From assembly GCA_018399615.1 (NCBI GenBank), contig JAGYNT010000002.1, forward strand, positions 1 through 64,000: 64,000 nucleotides of DNA, read 5' to 3'. The notes under the pieces were generated by a model. That model was not told the origin of the DNA and did not search any database. It was given only the letters and a program-made list of their open reading frames with translations. Position numbers and translations under genes: made by a program. The stretch's first letter is position 1. Every line of letters starts with the position of its first letter. Of the stretch, positions 40,598 through 49,821 are shown piece after piece. This DNA is from Acholeplasmataceae bacterium. Its GTDB lineage: Bacteria; Bacillota_I; Bacilli_A; Acholeplasmatales; Acholeplasmataceae.

Positions 40598-41967
40598 TTA
40601 TCCTGCCAAACCAACACGGGCGAGATAAGAGGCTTCTGCTTCCGTAGCTGCTACGGCCGGATCGATGTCGTTGTTCCAGACGTCGATAATCATCGTTTCA
40701 CCCGGTCCCCAATAGTAAGTGACCTGAGGAATCGTAGGCACATCGGAACGGACGTTTCGAGAGGCTGATCGGACATTGCCAGCAAGCAGTTCATCATCGG
40801 AAACACCGGAATCTCACTTGCGAGTTCGGATACCTGCCAGGAATTTACCCTTCTGTTTCGTATTGGAGTTCCATTGCGATATCGGGAATTGGGAACTCGA
40901 CGAACTTGATCGCGTCTTCGGTATTGTCCGAATACTTGTAGACAACTGCCATCATCGCGCCTGCGAACGTACAGTCGGTGTATCGACGCCATCGACATTG
41001 TTCGAAGGCTTATCGGTGCGACGCTGTAGTTCTTCGGCGATAGCCCATAGGCTTCATGGTTCCATGGTCCGCCGATGACATAAGGGATTTACATAGCTGT
41101 CTTCAAAGGCGTACCGCCGCCGCCATTGGAGTTGTGTGAACCCGGCTCCGGTCGTACAGCGTAGTTTCAGTTCGTTTTCCATCCATTCAGAAGTGCGGGA
41201 ACAGCATCTTCGAAACCGACAGCAGTCGGATCGTTGAGCTCGGGTCAGCGGATAGAAATCAAAGGCCAGATAAATACGATTGCTGCATATGAAATAGCTG
41301 TCCGCCCAATGGCTCGACGTACCGAGGTAGTACCAACCCTTTTGTGCGTTGGTCTGTCGATTCGTCTGCTGCAAGGCGGCATTCCACATACATCCGCTTC
41401 AGCTAAAGTTCTTCATATGTTTCCGCCGGTTCGGCGACCAGATCGGTATTGTGGGAACAAGCCGATTCAACCGGTATCGGAACGGCCTCTAAAGTCTTTC
41501 AACGGCTTGACGTCGGGCTCTGGATCGAAGGATTGTGCGCCTTCGTCATAGGATACGGTCGCGATGCTCAATCCGAGTTCATGTGCGCGGCCTTCGAGAA
41601 CGTCACGCGTTGAAATAGGAAGCGGCAGAACGAGGTCTTCGAGAGTTGCCTGTGCCAAGTGGTCATGTGGGAACTGGAATACGTCCGCACCATTACCGGA
41701 AGGACCGAATGTCTTCAACAATTCGCGCGCATCGACGCTACCCATGTGCTGGTGTTCGACGACGATGTTCGGATAGACTTCATTGAATGCTTCGATGACG
41801 GCTTCCATGTATTCACCGTTTTCATCATCGATCCAAACGCGAATCTTGCTCTTCTGTACGAACGTGTCACCGAAATCGATGAGTTCGCCTTCATTGACGG
41901 GTTCTGAACAAGCGGCTAGCGTAAGCACGCCCGATAGAACGAACAGTAATAACAATAGTTTTTTCAT
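40598..41967 (-). pseudogene. malE: Maltose/maltodextrin-binding lipoprotein, broken by dense indels (about 40740-41500)
   Basis: N-terminus MKKLLLLLFVLSGVLTLAACSEPVNEG...KSKIRVWIDDENGEYMEAVIEAFNEVYPNIVVEHQHMGSVDARE; C-terminus ..PTIPQVTYYWGPGETMIIDVWNNDIDPAVAATEAEASYLARVGLAG; intervening homology in alternating frames (WENELK, GGPWN, ISPDG-type segments). Confidence 0.85.
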
Positions 41968-41979
41968 GTGCGTGCCTCC

Positions 41980-43437
41980 CTACTCAGTTTTTGAAACTCT
42001 GAAAATGAACGTTTCATCCGTGACGTTGCCCCATTCATCTTCAACTCGCAACAGAATCGTGTAATCTCCTTCTTCACGCGTATCCAAAACGGATTGACCG
42101 CCCTTGGGTACGAATACGAAGGATGTCAAGTCACCATCGCGATTGTCATCGACTCTGAATCGCGGGAACAGGTTCTGATCGAACGGTTGTCCCCATGTGA
42201 CTTCGATTACTCGGTCTTCCGGATCCAGTCCGACGATGCCGGATGGGGAAATGAAGTTCAGAACCGGAGCTTCACGGTCAAGATCGACCGGAATCGAAGC
42301 TTCGGCGTTTCCTTCTTCCAATCCGAGGTCGAAGAAAAGCTCATAATCCTTGGAATTGTCGAGTTCGCTGCCTTCGGCAAGAATGATGACGAATGCCGTC
42401 AGCGTATCGTTGGCGGCGAAGTCAACGCGTTCGATTGCCAGAGGATCTTCGCTATAGGTGCCTTCTCCGAGAACTTCGTGGACGGCGAACCATCCTTCGA
42501 TCGTTGCAGTCGCTTCTTCCTTGTCTTCCGCGTCAGGATACGGGGACGCGACAGGAGAACTCGTCTTGACGATGATCGTGGTCGGATCGACGGCGTATGT
42601 TCCGTCTTTTTCTTCATTGTCGAAAGGCATCAACTGGAATGAGAATGCCATTTCGGAGAATGTGGCGGGATCGTTATAAAAGACATTGTCGTTCGCCGTA
42701 TAGGCATTACCCTTGCTTACCACGTAAGCGACACCGACTTCACCGTTCAGGAATTCATCCATGGCGTTGGCGATCGTAACGTCACCGGTCTTCTTGTTGG
42801 CGTCTCCGCCGGCATAAACCAGTAAACCGGCCCCATCTTCTTCGGCATAAAGCATGGCTGCCTTGACATCATAACCGGAAGCGGCAACTCCACCCTTCGT
42901 GAAGACTTGTGATGGGTTGCCCCATTCGGATCCGTAACCTTCCCAGCCCCAGGCGTGAACACCGAGTTCTTCTTCGTATGCTCCGGATGGATCATAATAG
43001 ACGGTGAGCATGTTCGGTGCGTCGTTTCTGGCGATATAATGACCTGGGTCATCATCCGTCGTCGCTGCGCCTTCGAAGACATAGACGTGTGTCGTTTCAC
43101 CTTCGACAACCGCACTCGGATCGATGAAAATGTCACCGGTCAGCTTGCGATCCCAATTCGGACCTTCGCCTTCCCAATAGACGGCGATGAATCCAACTTC
43201 AGTTCCAACAGGAATATCATTGAACTCGTAGTAAACACCGAAGTCATCTACACCATCGTGAAGCTTGCCTGCGGCGGGTCCGCCCCAAGCGTGAGATCCA
43301 AGACCTTCGTAGTCACCTTCCCAAGCTTGGAAGTGAACGACGAGATTCCCGGTACCCGCTTCGACCGCATACGAGCTGATGCCGATCGCGATAAAAGCGA
43401 AAATACCGAGAAATAAAGCTACCAATACTTTCTTCAT
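41980..43437 (-). CDS. Secreted non-catalytic protein with CBM41/pullulanase-associated-domain-like modules and C-terminal DUF5011-like Ig domain
   Basis: Signal peptide; NLVVHFQAWEGDYEGLGSHAWGG...FNDIPVGTEVGFIAVYWEGEGPNWDRKLTGDIFIDPS; second HAWGWEG module; C-terminal VDDNRDGDLTSFV...REEGDYTILLRVEDEWGNVTDETFIFRV. Confidence 0.7.
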   Translation of the reverse strand: MKKVLVALFLGIFAFIAIGISSYAVEAGTGNLVVHFQAWEGDYEGLGSHAWGGPAAGKLHDGVDDFGVYYEFNDIPVGTEVGFIAVYWEGEGPNWDRKLTGDIFIDPSAVVEGETTHVYVFEGAATTDDDPGHYIARNDAPNMLTVYYDPSGAYEEELGVHAWGWEGYGSEWGNPSQVFTKGGVAASGYDVKAAMLYAEEDGAGLLVYAGGDANKKTGDVTIANAMDEFLNGEVGVAYVVSKGNAYTANDNVFYNDPATFSEMAFSFQLMPFDNEEKDGTYAVDPTTIIVKTSSPVASPYPDAEDKEEATATIEGWFAVHEVLGEGTYSEDPLAIERVDFAANDTLTAFVIILAEGSELDNSKDYELFFDLGLEEGNAEASIPVDLDREAPVLNFISPSGIVGLDPEDRVIEVTWGQPFDQNLFPRFRVDDNRDGDLTSFVFVPKGGQSVLDTREEGDYTILLRVEDEWGNVTDETFIFRVSKTE

Positions 43438-43514
43438 TGTTTTCCTCCTTTGTTATTCATGGAATGAAAGAATCACTCCTGACGCCTTCATTCTATCACA
43501 AATACCCGATTTTA

Positions 43515-43589
43515 TGTAACCGCTTTAGCTCTACCTTCAATGTGCAACCGTTTTCTTTTTGAAATCGCTATCATTTTTAACCGGTTCCA
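43515..43589. promoter_or_regulatory. Cluster of four LacI/CcpA-type operator-like sites in divergent intergenic region
   Basis: TGTAACCGCTTTAG (43515), TGCAACCGTTTTCT (43543), TGAAATCGCTATCA (43560, full consensus match), TTTAACCGGTTCCA (43576). Confidence 0.65.
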
Positions 43590-43632
43590 TTCCTCAATCA
43601 TGATATCATAGAAACGAAGGAGGTCATGACCT

Positions 43633-46578
43633 ATGAAAAAAATACTGTTTTCCATTATGCTTGGATTTACGCTCATCGGTTTGAACATCACGATCGAGGC
43701 GAACGATCTGCCGACAACACTCGTCGTCCACTACTATCGCTATGATGATGACTATACGAATTTCAATTTCTGGATGTGGCAACACGAACCCAGCTCCATC
43801 GGCGGTATTCAGCACGACTTCAACGTTGAAAACACCGATGAACACGGGGTCTATCACGTCGTCGACCTGGAAGAAGACTATCCGGATGCCACGAAAGTCG
43901 GCATCATCATCAAGCAGGGCGGCTGGGACGGTTACCGTGAAGTCGGTGGCGACCGTTTCATCGACTTGAGTGAAGTCGAGGTCACGGGTGGTGTCGCTCA
44001 CGCCTATTTCGTCGAACAGGACCTTCGGATCGGTCTTTCGGAAAGCGATCTCGAGGCGAACATTCCCGATTATCGCGACCGGATCCTGACCGCCGCTTTC
44101 GATGCCGACAAGAAGATCGTCGCCACGCTGACCGCCGTCCCCGTGCTCGGTTATGAGATCTATGAGGAGGGCGTAAGCATTCTGACGACAACGACAGCTT
44201 TCTCAAAAACGATCACCGTGTCCATAGACGACATCGATATCGCGAAGACCTACACGCTCGTCGTCCATTTCAACGAGGATCGGACCGACGAGAAAGCCAT
44301 CTCGCTCCAAAATCTCTATGACACCGACGCTTTCGAGGATCTCTATACGTACGAGGGCACGCTCGGCGTGAGTTTCGAAGACGAGTTCACCGTTTTCCGT
44401 CTGTGGGCTCCGTTATCGGAAGCCGTGTCGCTCAACGTCTATCAACAGGGTCACCCGGATTATGACGATCTGGGTAACGCATCAAGCGAAGAGACGCCCT
44501 ATGAGACGCACGCGCTCTATCCGATTGAAAACGGAGCGTGGGAAGTCAAGCTGACCGGCGACTACCTCTCCGATTATTACACGTTCACGGTAACGAACAA
44601 CGGCGTCGCCCATGAAGTCACCGACCCTTACGCCTATTCGACCGGTGCGAACGGACAACGCGCGATGATCGTCGATTTCGAGGCCACCAATCCCGATGGA
44701 TGGACCTATAACGATCGTCCCGACACGATCCGTTCCTTGACAGATTACATCGTCTACGAACTTCACGTCCGTGATCTCACGAGCCATGAATCATGGCTGG
44801 GTACGGAAAGTTATCGTGGCAAGTTCATGGGATTGACAGAAAAAGGAACGACCTATCAATCCGGTGACGTGACGGTCACGACCGGTCTCGACCATATCGC
44901 CGAGCTCGGCGTCAACGCCGTTCAACTCCTGCCGATCTTCGATTTCGGTTACGTCGATGAAATCGAAGCTTTCAGTAATCCGAATTACACGAACATCTTC
45001 AACTGGGGTTACATGCCCTATCACTTCAACACGCTCGAAGGATCGTATGCCACGAACCCGTTCGACGGTGAAGTACGCATCAAAGAGTTCAAAGAAGCCG
45101 TCATGGCGTTGCATGATTACGATATTCGTGTTATCATGGATGTTGTTTACAATCATACGGGCGAATCGGAAACGTCGAACTTCCATAAGATCGTTCCCGG
45201 CTATTATCACCGTCTCACGGAGACCGGTGGCTTCAGCAATGGCTCGGGTACCGGAAACGAAACCGCATCCGAACGTTCGATGATGCGCAAGTTCATGCTC
45301 GATTCCGTGGAATTCCTGGCGACCGAATACAATCTGTCCGGTTTCCGTTTCGACCTCATGGCACTCCATGACGTCGAAACGATGAATCAGATCCAGTCAC
45401 TGCTCGAATCGATCGACCCCACGATCATCGTCTACGGTGAACCGTGGATGGGCGGAACGAGTCCTCTGGACGAAAATATTCGCGCCGACAAGGAAAACCT
45501 TTCCGACATGAACAACGTCGGAGCCTTCAACGACGTCACGCGCGACGCCTTGAAAGGTTCGGTCTTCCAAGCCGGAGAATCGGGCTGGATCCAAGGCGAA
45601 GCCACCTATGATACGGCCAATGGCGTCCGTTACGGCGTCGTCGGCGGGATCGACCATAACGGCTATTCCGGTGTGGACCCCTGGCATCTGGATCCGAATC
45701 AGATGGTCAACTACGTCACGGCCCACGACAACAACACGCTCTACGACAAGTTCATGCTGACGGGGTTCAGCGGAACGAGAAACAAAGACAAGGTCAAAGC
45801 GATGCAAATCCAGTCGAACGCCGTCGTCCTGACCTCGCAAGGCGTATCCTTCCTGCATGCCGGAGTCGAATTCATGCGCTCGAAGCCGTTGGAAGAAGGC
45901 GGTTACGACCACAACTCCTACGAATCGCCCGATAGCGTCAACCAGCTTCGCTGGGATCGCAAGGCACGCTACACCGATGTCTTCGAATACTACAAGGACC
46001 TGATTGAAATCCGCAAGTCATTCAACCATTTCCGGATGGATGACGCCGCTTCGATCCGATCACGCCTGAGTTTCCTCGACACCGATCAGGGCGATCAGGC
46101 CATCGCCTACCGGATCGCCGGAGAAAACAACGACCCCGAAATGATCGTCGTCCACAGCGGAAACCCGAGCGGTGGACTGACCTACGTCGAACTTCCGGCC
46201 GGAAAACAATACGACATGCTGACCTACGTCGAAACGAGTGATCCAAACGGCCTTGAAGTCATCAGCAATGCCGTCTACGTTCCCGCCAACACGTCCGTCA
46301 TTCTCGTCGAACGCACGGAGGAACGCATCACCATCAAGAAGGACGTCGTCGAAATCGATCCGGGTGATTCTTTCGATCCGGCCCAGAACATCACGGTCAA
46401 CAGCGGTGATTATCCCGATCTCGAAGTCTATTACTCGAATGGGCACGACATCGACAGACCTGGTTATTATACGGTCACGGTTGCCGTCACCGAGCCCTTT
46501 GGGCGTCAGACGCACTACTATTACGTCCTTCACGTAAAGGGCGGAGAGTATGACGTCAATCTCGTATATCCGAATTAG
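43633..46578 (+). CDS. pulA: Secreted type I pullulanase (GH13) with N-terminal CBM41-like and C-terminal Ig-like domains
   Basis: Signal peptide; TTLVVHYYRYDDDYTNFNFWMWQ; FNWGYMPYHFNTLEGSYATNP; LSGFRFDLMALHDVETMN; NYVTAHDNNTLYDK; C-terminal DUF5011-like segment. Confidence 0.95.
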   Translation: MKKILFSIMLGFTLIGLNITIEANDLPTTLVVHYYRYDDDYTNFNFWMWQHEPSSIGGIQHDFNVENTDEHGVYHVVDLEEDYPDATKVGIIIKQGGWDGYREVGGDRFIDLSEVEVTGGVAHAYFVEQDLRIGLSESDLEANIPDYRDRILTAAFDADKKIVATLTAVPVLGYEIYEEGVSILTTTTAFSKTITVSIDDIDIAKTYTLVVHFNEDRTDEKAISLQNLYDTDAFEDLYTYEGTLGVSFEDEFTVFRLWAPLSEAVSLNVYQQGHPDYDDLGNASSEETPYETHALYPIENGAWEVKLTGDYLSDYYTFTVTNNGVAHEVTDPYAYSTGANGQRAMIVDFEATNPDGWTYNDRPDTIRSLTDYIVYELHVRDLTSHESWLGTESYRGKFMGLTEKGTTYQSGDVTVTTGLDHIAELGVNAVQLLPIFDFGYVDEIEAFSNPNYTNIFNWGYMPYHFNTLEGSYATNPFDGEVRIKEFKEAVMALHDYDIRVIMDVVYNHTGESETSNFHKIVPGYYHRLTETGGFSNGSGTGNETASERSMMRKFMLDSVEFLATEYNLSGFRFDLMALHDVETMNQIQSLLESIDPTIIVYGEPWMGGTSPLDENIRADKENLSDMNNVGAFNDVTRDALKGSVFQAGESGWIQGEATYDTANGVRYGVVGGIDHNGYSGVDPWHLDPNQMVNYVTAHDNNTLYDKFMLTGFSGTRNKDKVKAMQIQSNAVVLTSQGVSFLHAGVEFMRSKPLEEGGYDHNSYESPDSVNQLRWDRKARYTDVFEYYKDLIEIRKSFNHFRMDDAASIRSRLSFLDTDQGDQAIAYRIAGENNDPEMIVVHSGNPSGGLTYVELPAGKQYDMLTYVETSDPNGLEVISNAVYVPANTSVILVERTEERITIKKDVVEIDPGDSFDPAQNITVNSGDYPDLEVYYSNGHDIDRPGYYTVTVAVTEPFGRQTHYYYVLHVKGGEYDVNLVYPN

Positions 46579-46590
46579 GAGGGACATATT

Positions 46591-46977
46591 ATGAAAAAAG
46601 CAATCACAATCATTATGGTTCTGGCCGCGCTGATCGCCTTGGTCGGTTGTAACGGCAGTGAAGGTGACACACTCGATGTCAACGTCATGAATGAACGACT
46701 CGGATTTCGAACGATCGACGTTCACGTCGTCATTTCCGAACCGATCACCGATATGGATGCCCTCTTGGAAATCACCAACGACATCGCGAGACAAAGCTAT
46801 CAGAAAAACTTCTCGACGATCGGAACCGAATTCTATACGCTGACGGTCTACCTCTACGAGACCGAAGACGACTACGAGGATGAAGACGTCACCTACGGGT
46901 ATCATACGTATCTGATCAACAAAAGCGTCACCGAACCCGGGATTGATTCCGGAGATGACAATCTGAAAATCAATTGA
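46591..46977 (+). CDS. Small lipoprotein of unknown function
   Basis: RBS GGAGG, signal peptide with lipobox LIALVGC, 128 aa, co-oriented with secreted pullulanase (13 bp gap). Confidence 0.75.
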   Translation: MKKAITIIMVLAALIALVGCNGSEGDTLDVNVMNERLGFRTIDVHVVISEPITDMDALLEITNDIARQSYQKNFSTIGTEFYTLTVYLYETEDDYEDEDVTYGYHTYLINKSVTEPGIDSGDDNLKIN

Positions 46978-46987
46978 GAGAACATGC

Positions 46988-47023
46988 AAAAGAGCGAACC
47001 GGATCGGTTCGCTCTCTTTTTTT
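46988..47023. terminator. Terminator between convergent genes
   Basis: agagcgaaccggatcggttcgctcttttttt. Confidence 0.75.
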
Positions 47024-47024
47024 G

Positions 47025-47834
47025 TCATGTGAACTGTTTCTTTCCGTAAACGAGCATGACGAGCATCGTGATGATCCCCATCGACAACTGATAGATGACC
47101 GTGGAGAAAGCCGGCACGAACAGTCCAATCAGAAGACTCAGGACTGCCGGGAGTCCCATCAGAAACACGATCAGTTTCATGCTTTCCCTGAACGTCATGA
47201 AACTCGAATACCCGAACTTGAACAACTGGATGACGAGCGCGAGCATGATGATGAACACGATGCTGATCAGAATATGGATGATCGTGTTGACGAACACGGT
47301 ATAGATGACGATATAGGGACCGAACGTCTCTTCGATTGCCACACCGAAGTCGATGTAGGCCTCTTCTCTTTCGCTTCCGCTCATGAGATTGAGTTCCAAA
47401 AAACTCACCGGTTCCGAGAACCCTGTATAGTTGAAACCGCTCATACTCGCGTCGCTGCCGTTGGTATAGACGATACGGTTTTCAAGGAAATAGACGGCTT
47501 CGGTATCGAGATCGACATCGTCGTCCGTGGCATTGAACACATAGACCATGTCCCGATGCTCATAGCGATACGTCTCATCCGAGTCGCAGACCAGTTTCGA
47601 TGCGCGCAGCGCACACGTTTCGGGAAGTTGCCACTCCGGTGTTTCAAGACGGAAACTCTCTTCGATGAAGTCGAGACGCCATCCCGTTTCACGGACGATC
47701 AGGAAGTTCAGAGGAAACGCGCTCATCAGACTCAACAGCAGGAAATAGATGAAAACCTTGTACCCTTTTTCATGAAGCCTTTCGAAGATGCGCTTGTACT
47801 CGAACGAGTATTTGAAATAGCGCAAGAGAAACAT
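47025..47834 (-). CDS. DUF1189-like membrane protein
   Basis: Same TM/extracytoplasmic layout as 15505-16284; ends near the amylase gene with which it is overlapped by 1 nt. Confidence 0.6.
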   Translation of the reverse strand: MFLLRYFKYSFEYKRIFERLHEKGYKVFIYFLLLSLMSAFPLNFLIVRETGWRLDFIEESFRLETPEWQLPETCALRASKLVCDSDETYRYEHRDMVYVFNATDDDVDLDTEAVYFLENRIVYTNGSDASMSGFNYTGFSEPVSFLELNLMSGSEREEAYIDFGVAIEETFGPYIVIYTVFVNTIIHILISIVFIIMLALVIQLFKFGYSSFMTFRESMKLIVFLMGLPAVLSLLIGLFVPAFSTVIYQLSMGIITMLVMLVYGKKQFT

Positions 47835-49357
47835 CAGGTATAATCCTCGATCAGGTCCGTATCGATTTCGACGACAAGCGATTCATAGGGGGCGAGCGAA
47901 AGATCACCGTAGATCAGTTCCTCGTACGGAAAATCGAGATCGAACGTATCCGATGACGAAAGATTGTGGATGATCAGGAGTGTCTGGTCGTTGTTTTCAT
48001 CCTGATAGGATCGGATATATCCCTGAATGAACGTATCGTTGTCACGATAAGGGATGAAGTCGTTTCCGTAGCGAAGCGCGACGTGCTCGAGTCTTAAGTG
48101 ATTCATGGTCCGATACGTGTGATAGAGCGAGTTGGCATCGTCCTTTTGCTCGTTCAAAGTGGCCGTGGCGTCATTCTGCGCATCCGGGAACCATGTCGTC
48201 TCGATCTCGGAGTCACCCCAGAGAAACGGCGTACGACGATACTCGTCGTAGGCGACACCGTATCCGGGCACGTTCTGTCCGTCATTTGCGTAATCGCGGT
48301 ATCCTTTCATGCCGAGTTCTTCCCCGTAGTAGATGAAGGGCGAACCGGGAAGTGTCAGAAGAATCCGACTCGCGAGCTTGAGTTTGGCGAGTGAATCATA
48401 GGTTGAAAAACCGGGAGTCGAAGCGAGCCTGTCGAGGTCGTGATTGGTCAGAAACGGTGCGTCGACAAAATAAGGGTCCACTTCCCGGATGCTGTCGTAG
48501 AACCGTTCGAAACTGCGGACGAATAGCGACCTGCTCTCTCCGAGACCGACCTTGTCCTTGATCGTCTTGTAGCCGAAGAAATTATAGACCGAATCGGATC
48601 CGATATAATAATCGGGATAGATGATCTCGCTGTATTCGAACACTTCGGAAACGATGTAGCTGTCGGGATGGTTTTCCGTGATCGACCGATTCAGATCATT
48701 GATGAAAAGCGTGTTCTTAAGGTCGACGCCGACGATGCCGGGCTTGTCGAAAAAGTGCTTGGCGGCATCCAGTCTGAAACCGTGCACACCCATTTCAAGA
48801 TAATAATCCATGATCGTCTTGACTTCGAGAACGACTTCTTCGTTGGCCAGGTTCAAGTCTTTCATCCCGCCGACGAAACTCTCGAAAGCATTTCCGTTAT
48901 CCCAGATATAGAAGTCACGATAAGCGCTTTTCGGGTTTTGCGCACCGACATACCAGGGATGCTGATCCGAGGTATGATTGATGACGAGATCGATCAGAAT
49001 CCTGATGTCGCGGGATTCGGCTTCCGTGATCAGATTCTTGAAATCGTCCATCGTGCCGTAATCCTCGTTGATGCCGTAATAATCGGTGACATCGTATCCG
49101 TGGTAGGATGGTGAGGGATTGATCGGCAGAAGCCAAAGCGCGGTCACACCGAAATCCTCGAGATAATCGAGGTTTTCGGTAATTCCGTTCAAATCGCCGA
49201 TACCATCGCCATCACTGTCGGCGAACGACCGGACGAAAATCTGGTAATACGTATCGTTATGGGGATTGAGATCGCTTTCTTCGGTCGTCTTCTCGTCACA
49301 TCCGACAATGAATATGACCGTTGATAGCACGATCATCGATAAAATCAATTTTCTCAT
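47834..49357 (-). CDS. Surface lipoprotein alpha-amylase (GH13)
   Basis: Lipobox FIVGC; YYQIFVRSFADSDGDGIGDLNGITENLDYLEDFGVTALWLLPINPSPSYHGYDVTDYY; GFRLDAAKHF. Confidence 0.94.
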   Translation of the reverse strand: MRKLILSMIVLSTVIFIVGCDEKTTEESDLNPHNDTYYQIFVRSFADSDGDGIGDLNGITENLDYLEDFGVTALWLLPINPSPSYHGYDVTDYYGINEDYGTMDDFKNLITEAESRDIRILIDLVINHTSDQHPWYVGAQNPKSAYRDFYIWDNGNAFESFVGGMKDLNLANEEVVLEVKTIMDYYLEMGVHGFRLDAAKHFFDKPGIVGVDLKNTLFINDLNRSITENHPDSYIVSEVFEYSEIIYPDYYIGSDSVYNFFGYKTIKDKVGLGESRSLFVRSFERFYDSIREVDPYFVDAPFLTNHDLDRLASTPGFSTYDSLAKLKLASRILLTLPGSPFIYYGEELGMKGYRDYANDGQNVPGYGVAYDEYRRTPFLWGDSEIETTWFPDAQNDATATLNEQKDDANSLYHTYRTMNHLRLEHVALRYGNDFIPYRDNDTFIQGYIRSYQDENNDQTLLIIHNLSSSDTFDLDFPYEELIYGDLSLAPYESLVVEIDTDLIEDYT

Positions 49358-49800
49358 TAGAATCCTCGCTTTCGCATCGATTCGCCTTTTCCAATGTAGT
49401 TGTCTCTACCCTGGGGCGGTTCCAAGTCGATGACTTTTGTTTTGAATATAAGATCATGAAACGCTCTGCTCGTATGATCCGATAAGAAAAAATAGGAGAT
49501 GACGGCGTAAACACCGAAGGTCCCGATGCTCAAGACGAGTTTGAACACATCCCGAAGCAGGACGTGCCATACCGGGATCGGGCTTCCATCCATTCGAACG
49601 ACCCTGATTTTCTGGATACGCTTGCCGAACGTCTGTCCGCTTGAAAAGAAATAAGGGACGAGATAGAGTCCGAGAAAACCGAATGCGGCGAGCAGATAAG
49701 CATAGACTTCGCCGAGTGGAATCGCGAGAATCATGAGCAATGCGACACCCGACGTATCGATCGCGAATGCCCGGACACGCTTTTCAAATGATGGAATCAT
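49357..49800 (-). CDS. RDD family membrane protein
   Basis: RVRAFAIDTSGVALLMIL ... SSGQTFGKRIQKIRVVRMDGSPIPVWHVLLRDVFK. Confidence 0.85.
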   Translation of the reverse strand: MIPSFEKRVRAFAIDTSGVALLMILAIPLGEVYAYLLAAFGFLGLYLVPYFFSSGQTFGKRIQKIRVVRMDGSPIPVWHVLLRDVFKLVLSIGTFGVYAVISYFFLSDHTSRAFHDLIFKTKVIDLEPPQGRDNYIGKGESMRKRGF

Positions 49801-49821
49801 GTACGCATACCTCCAAACCGA

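Noticed and set aside
46060-47028. 322-aa minus ORF opposite pullulanase 3' end and small lipoprotein
   Set aside because: Plus-strand genes have signal peptides, RBS and homology; this ORF is their antisense.
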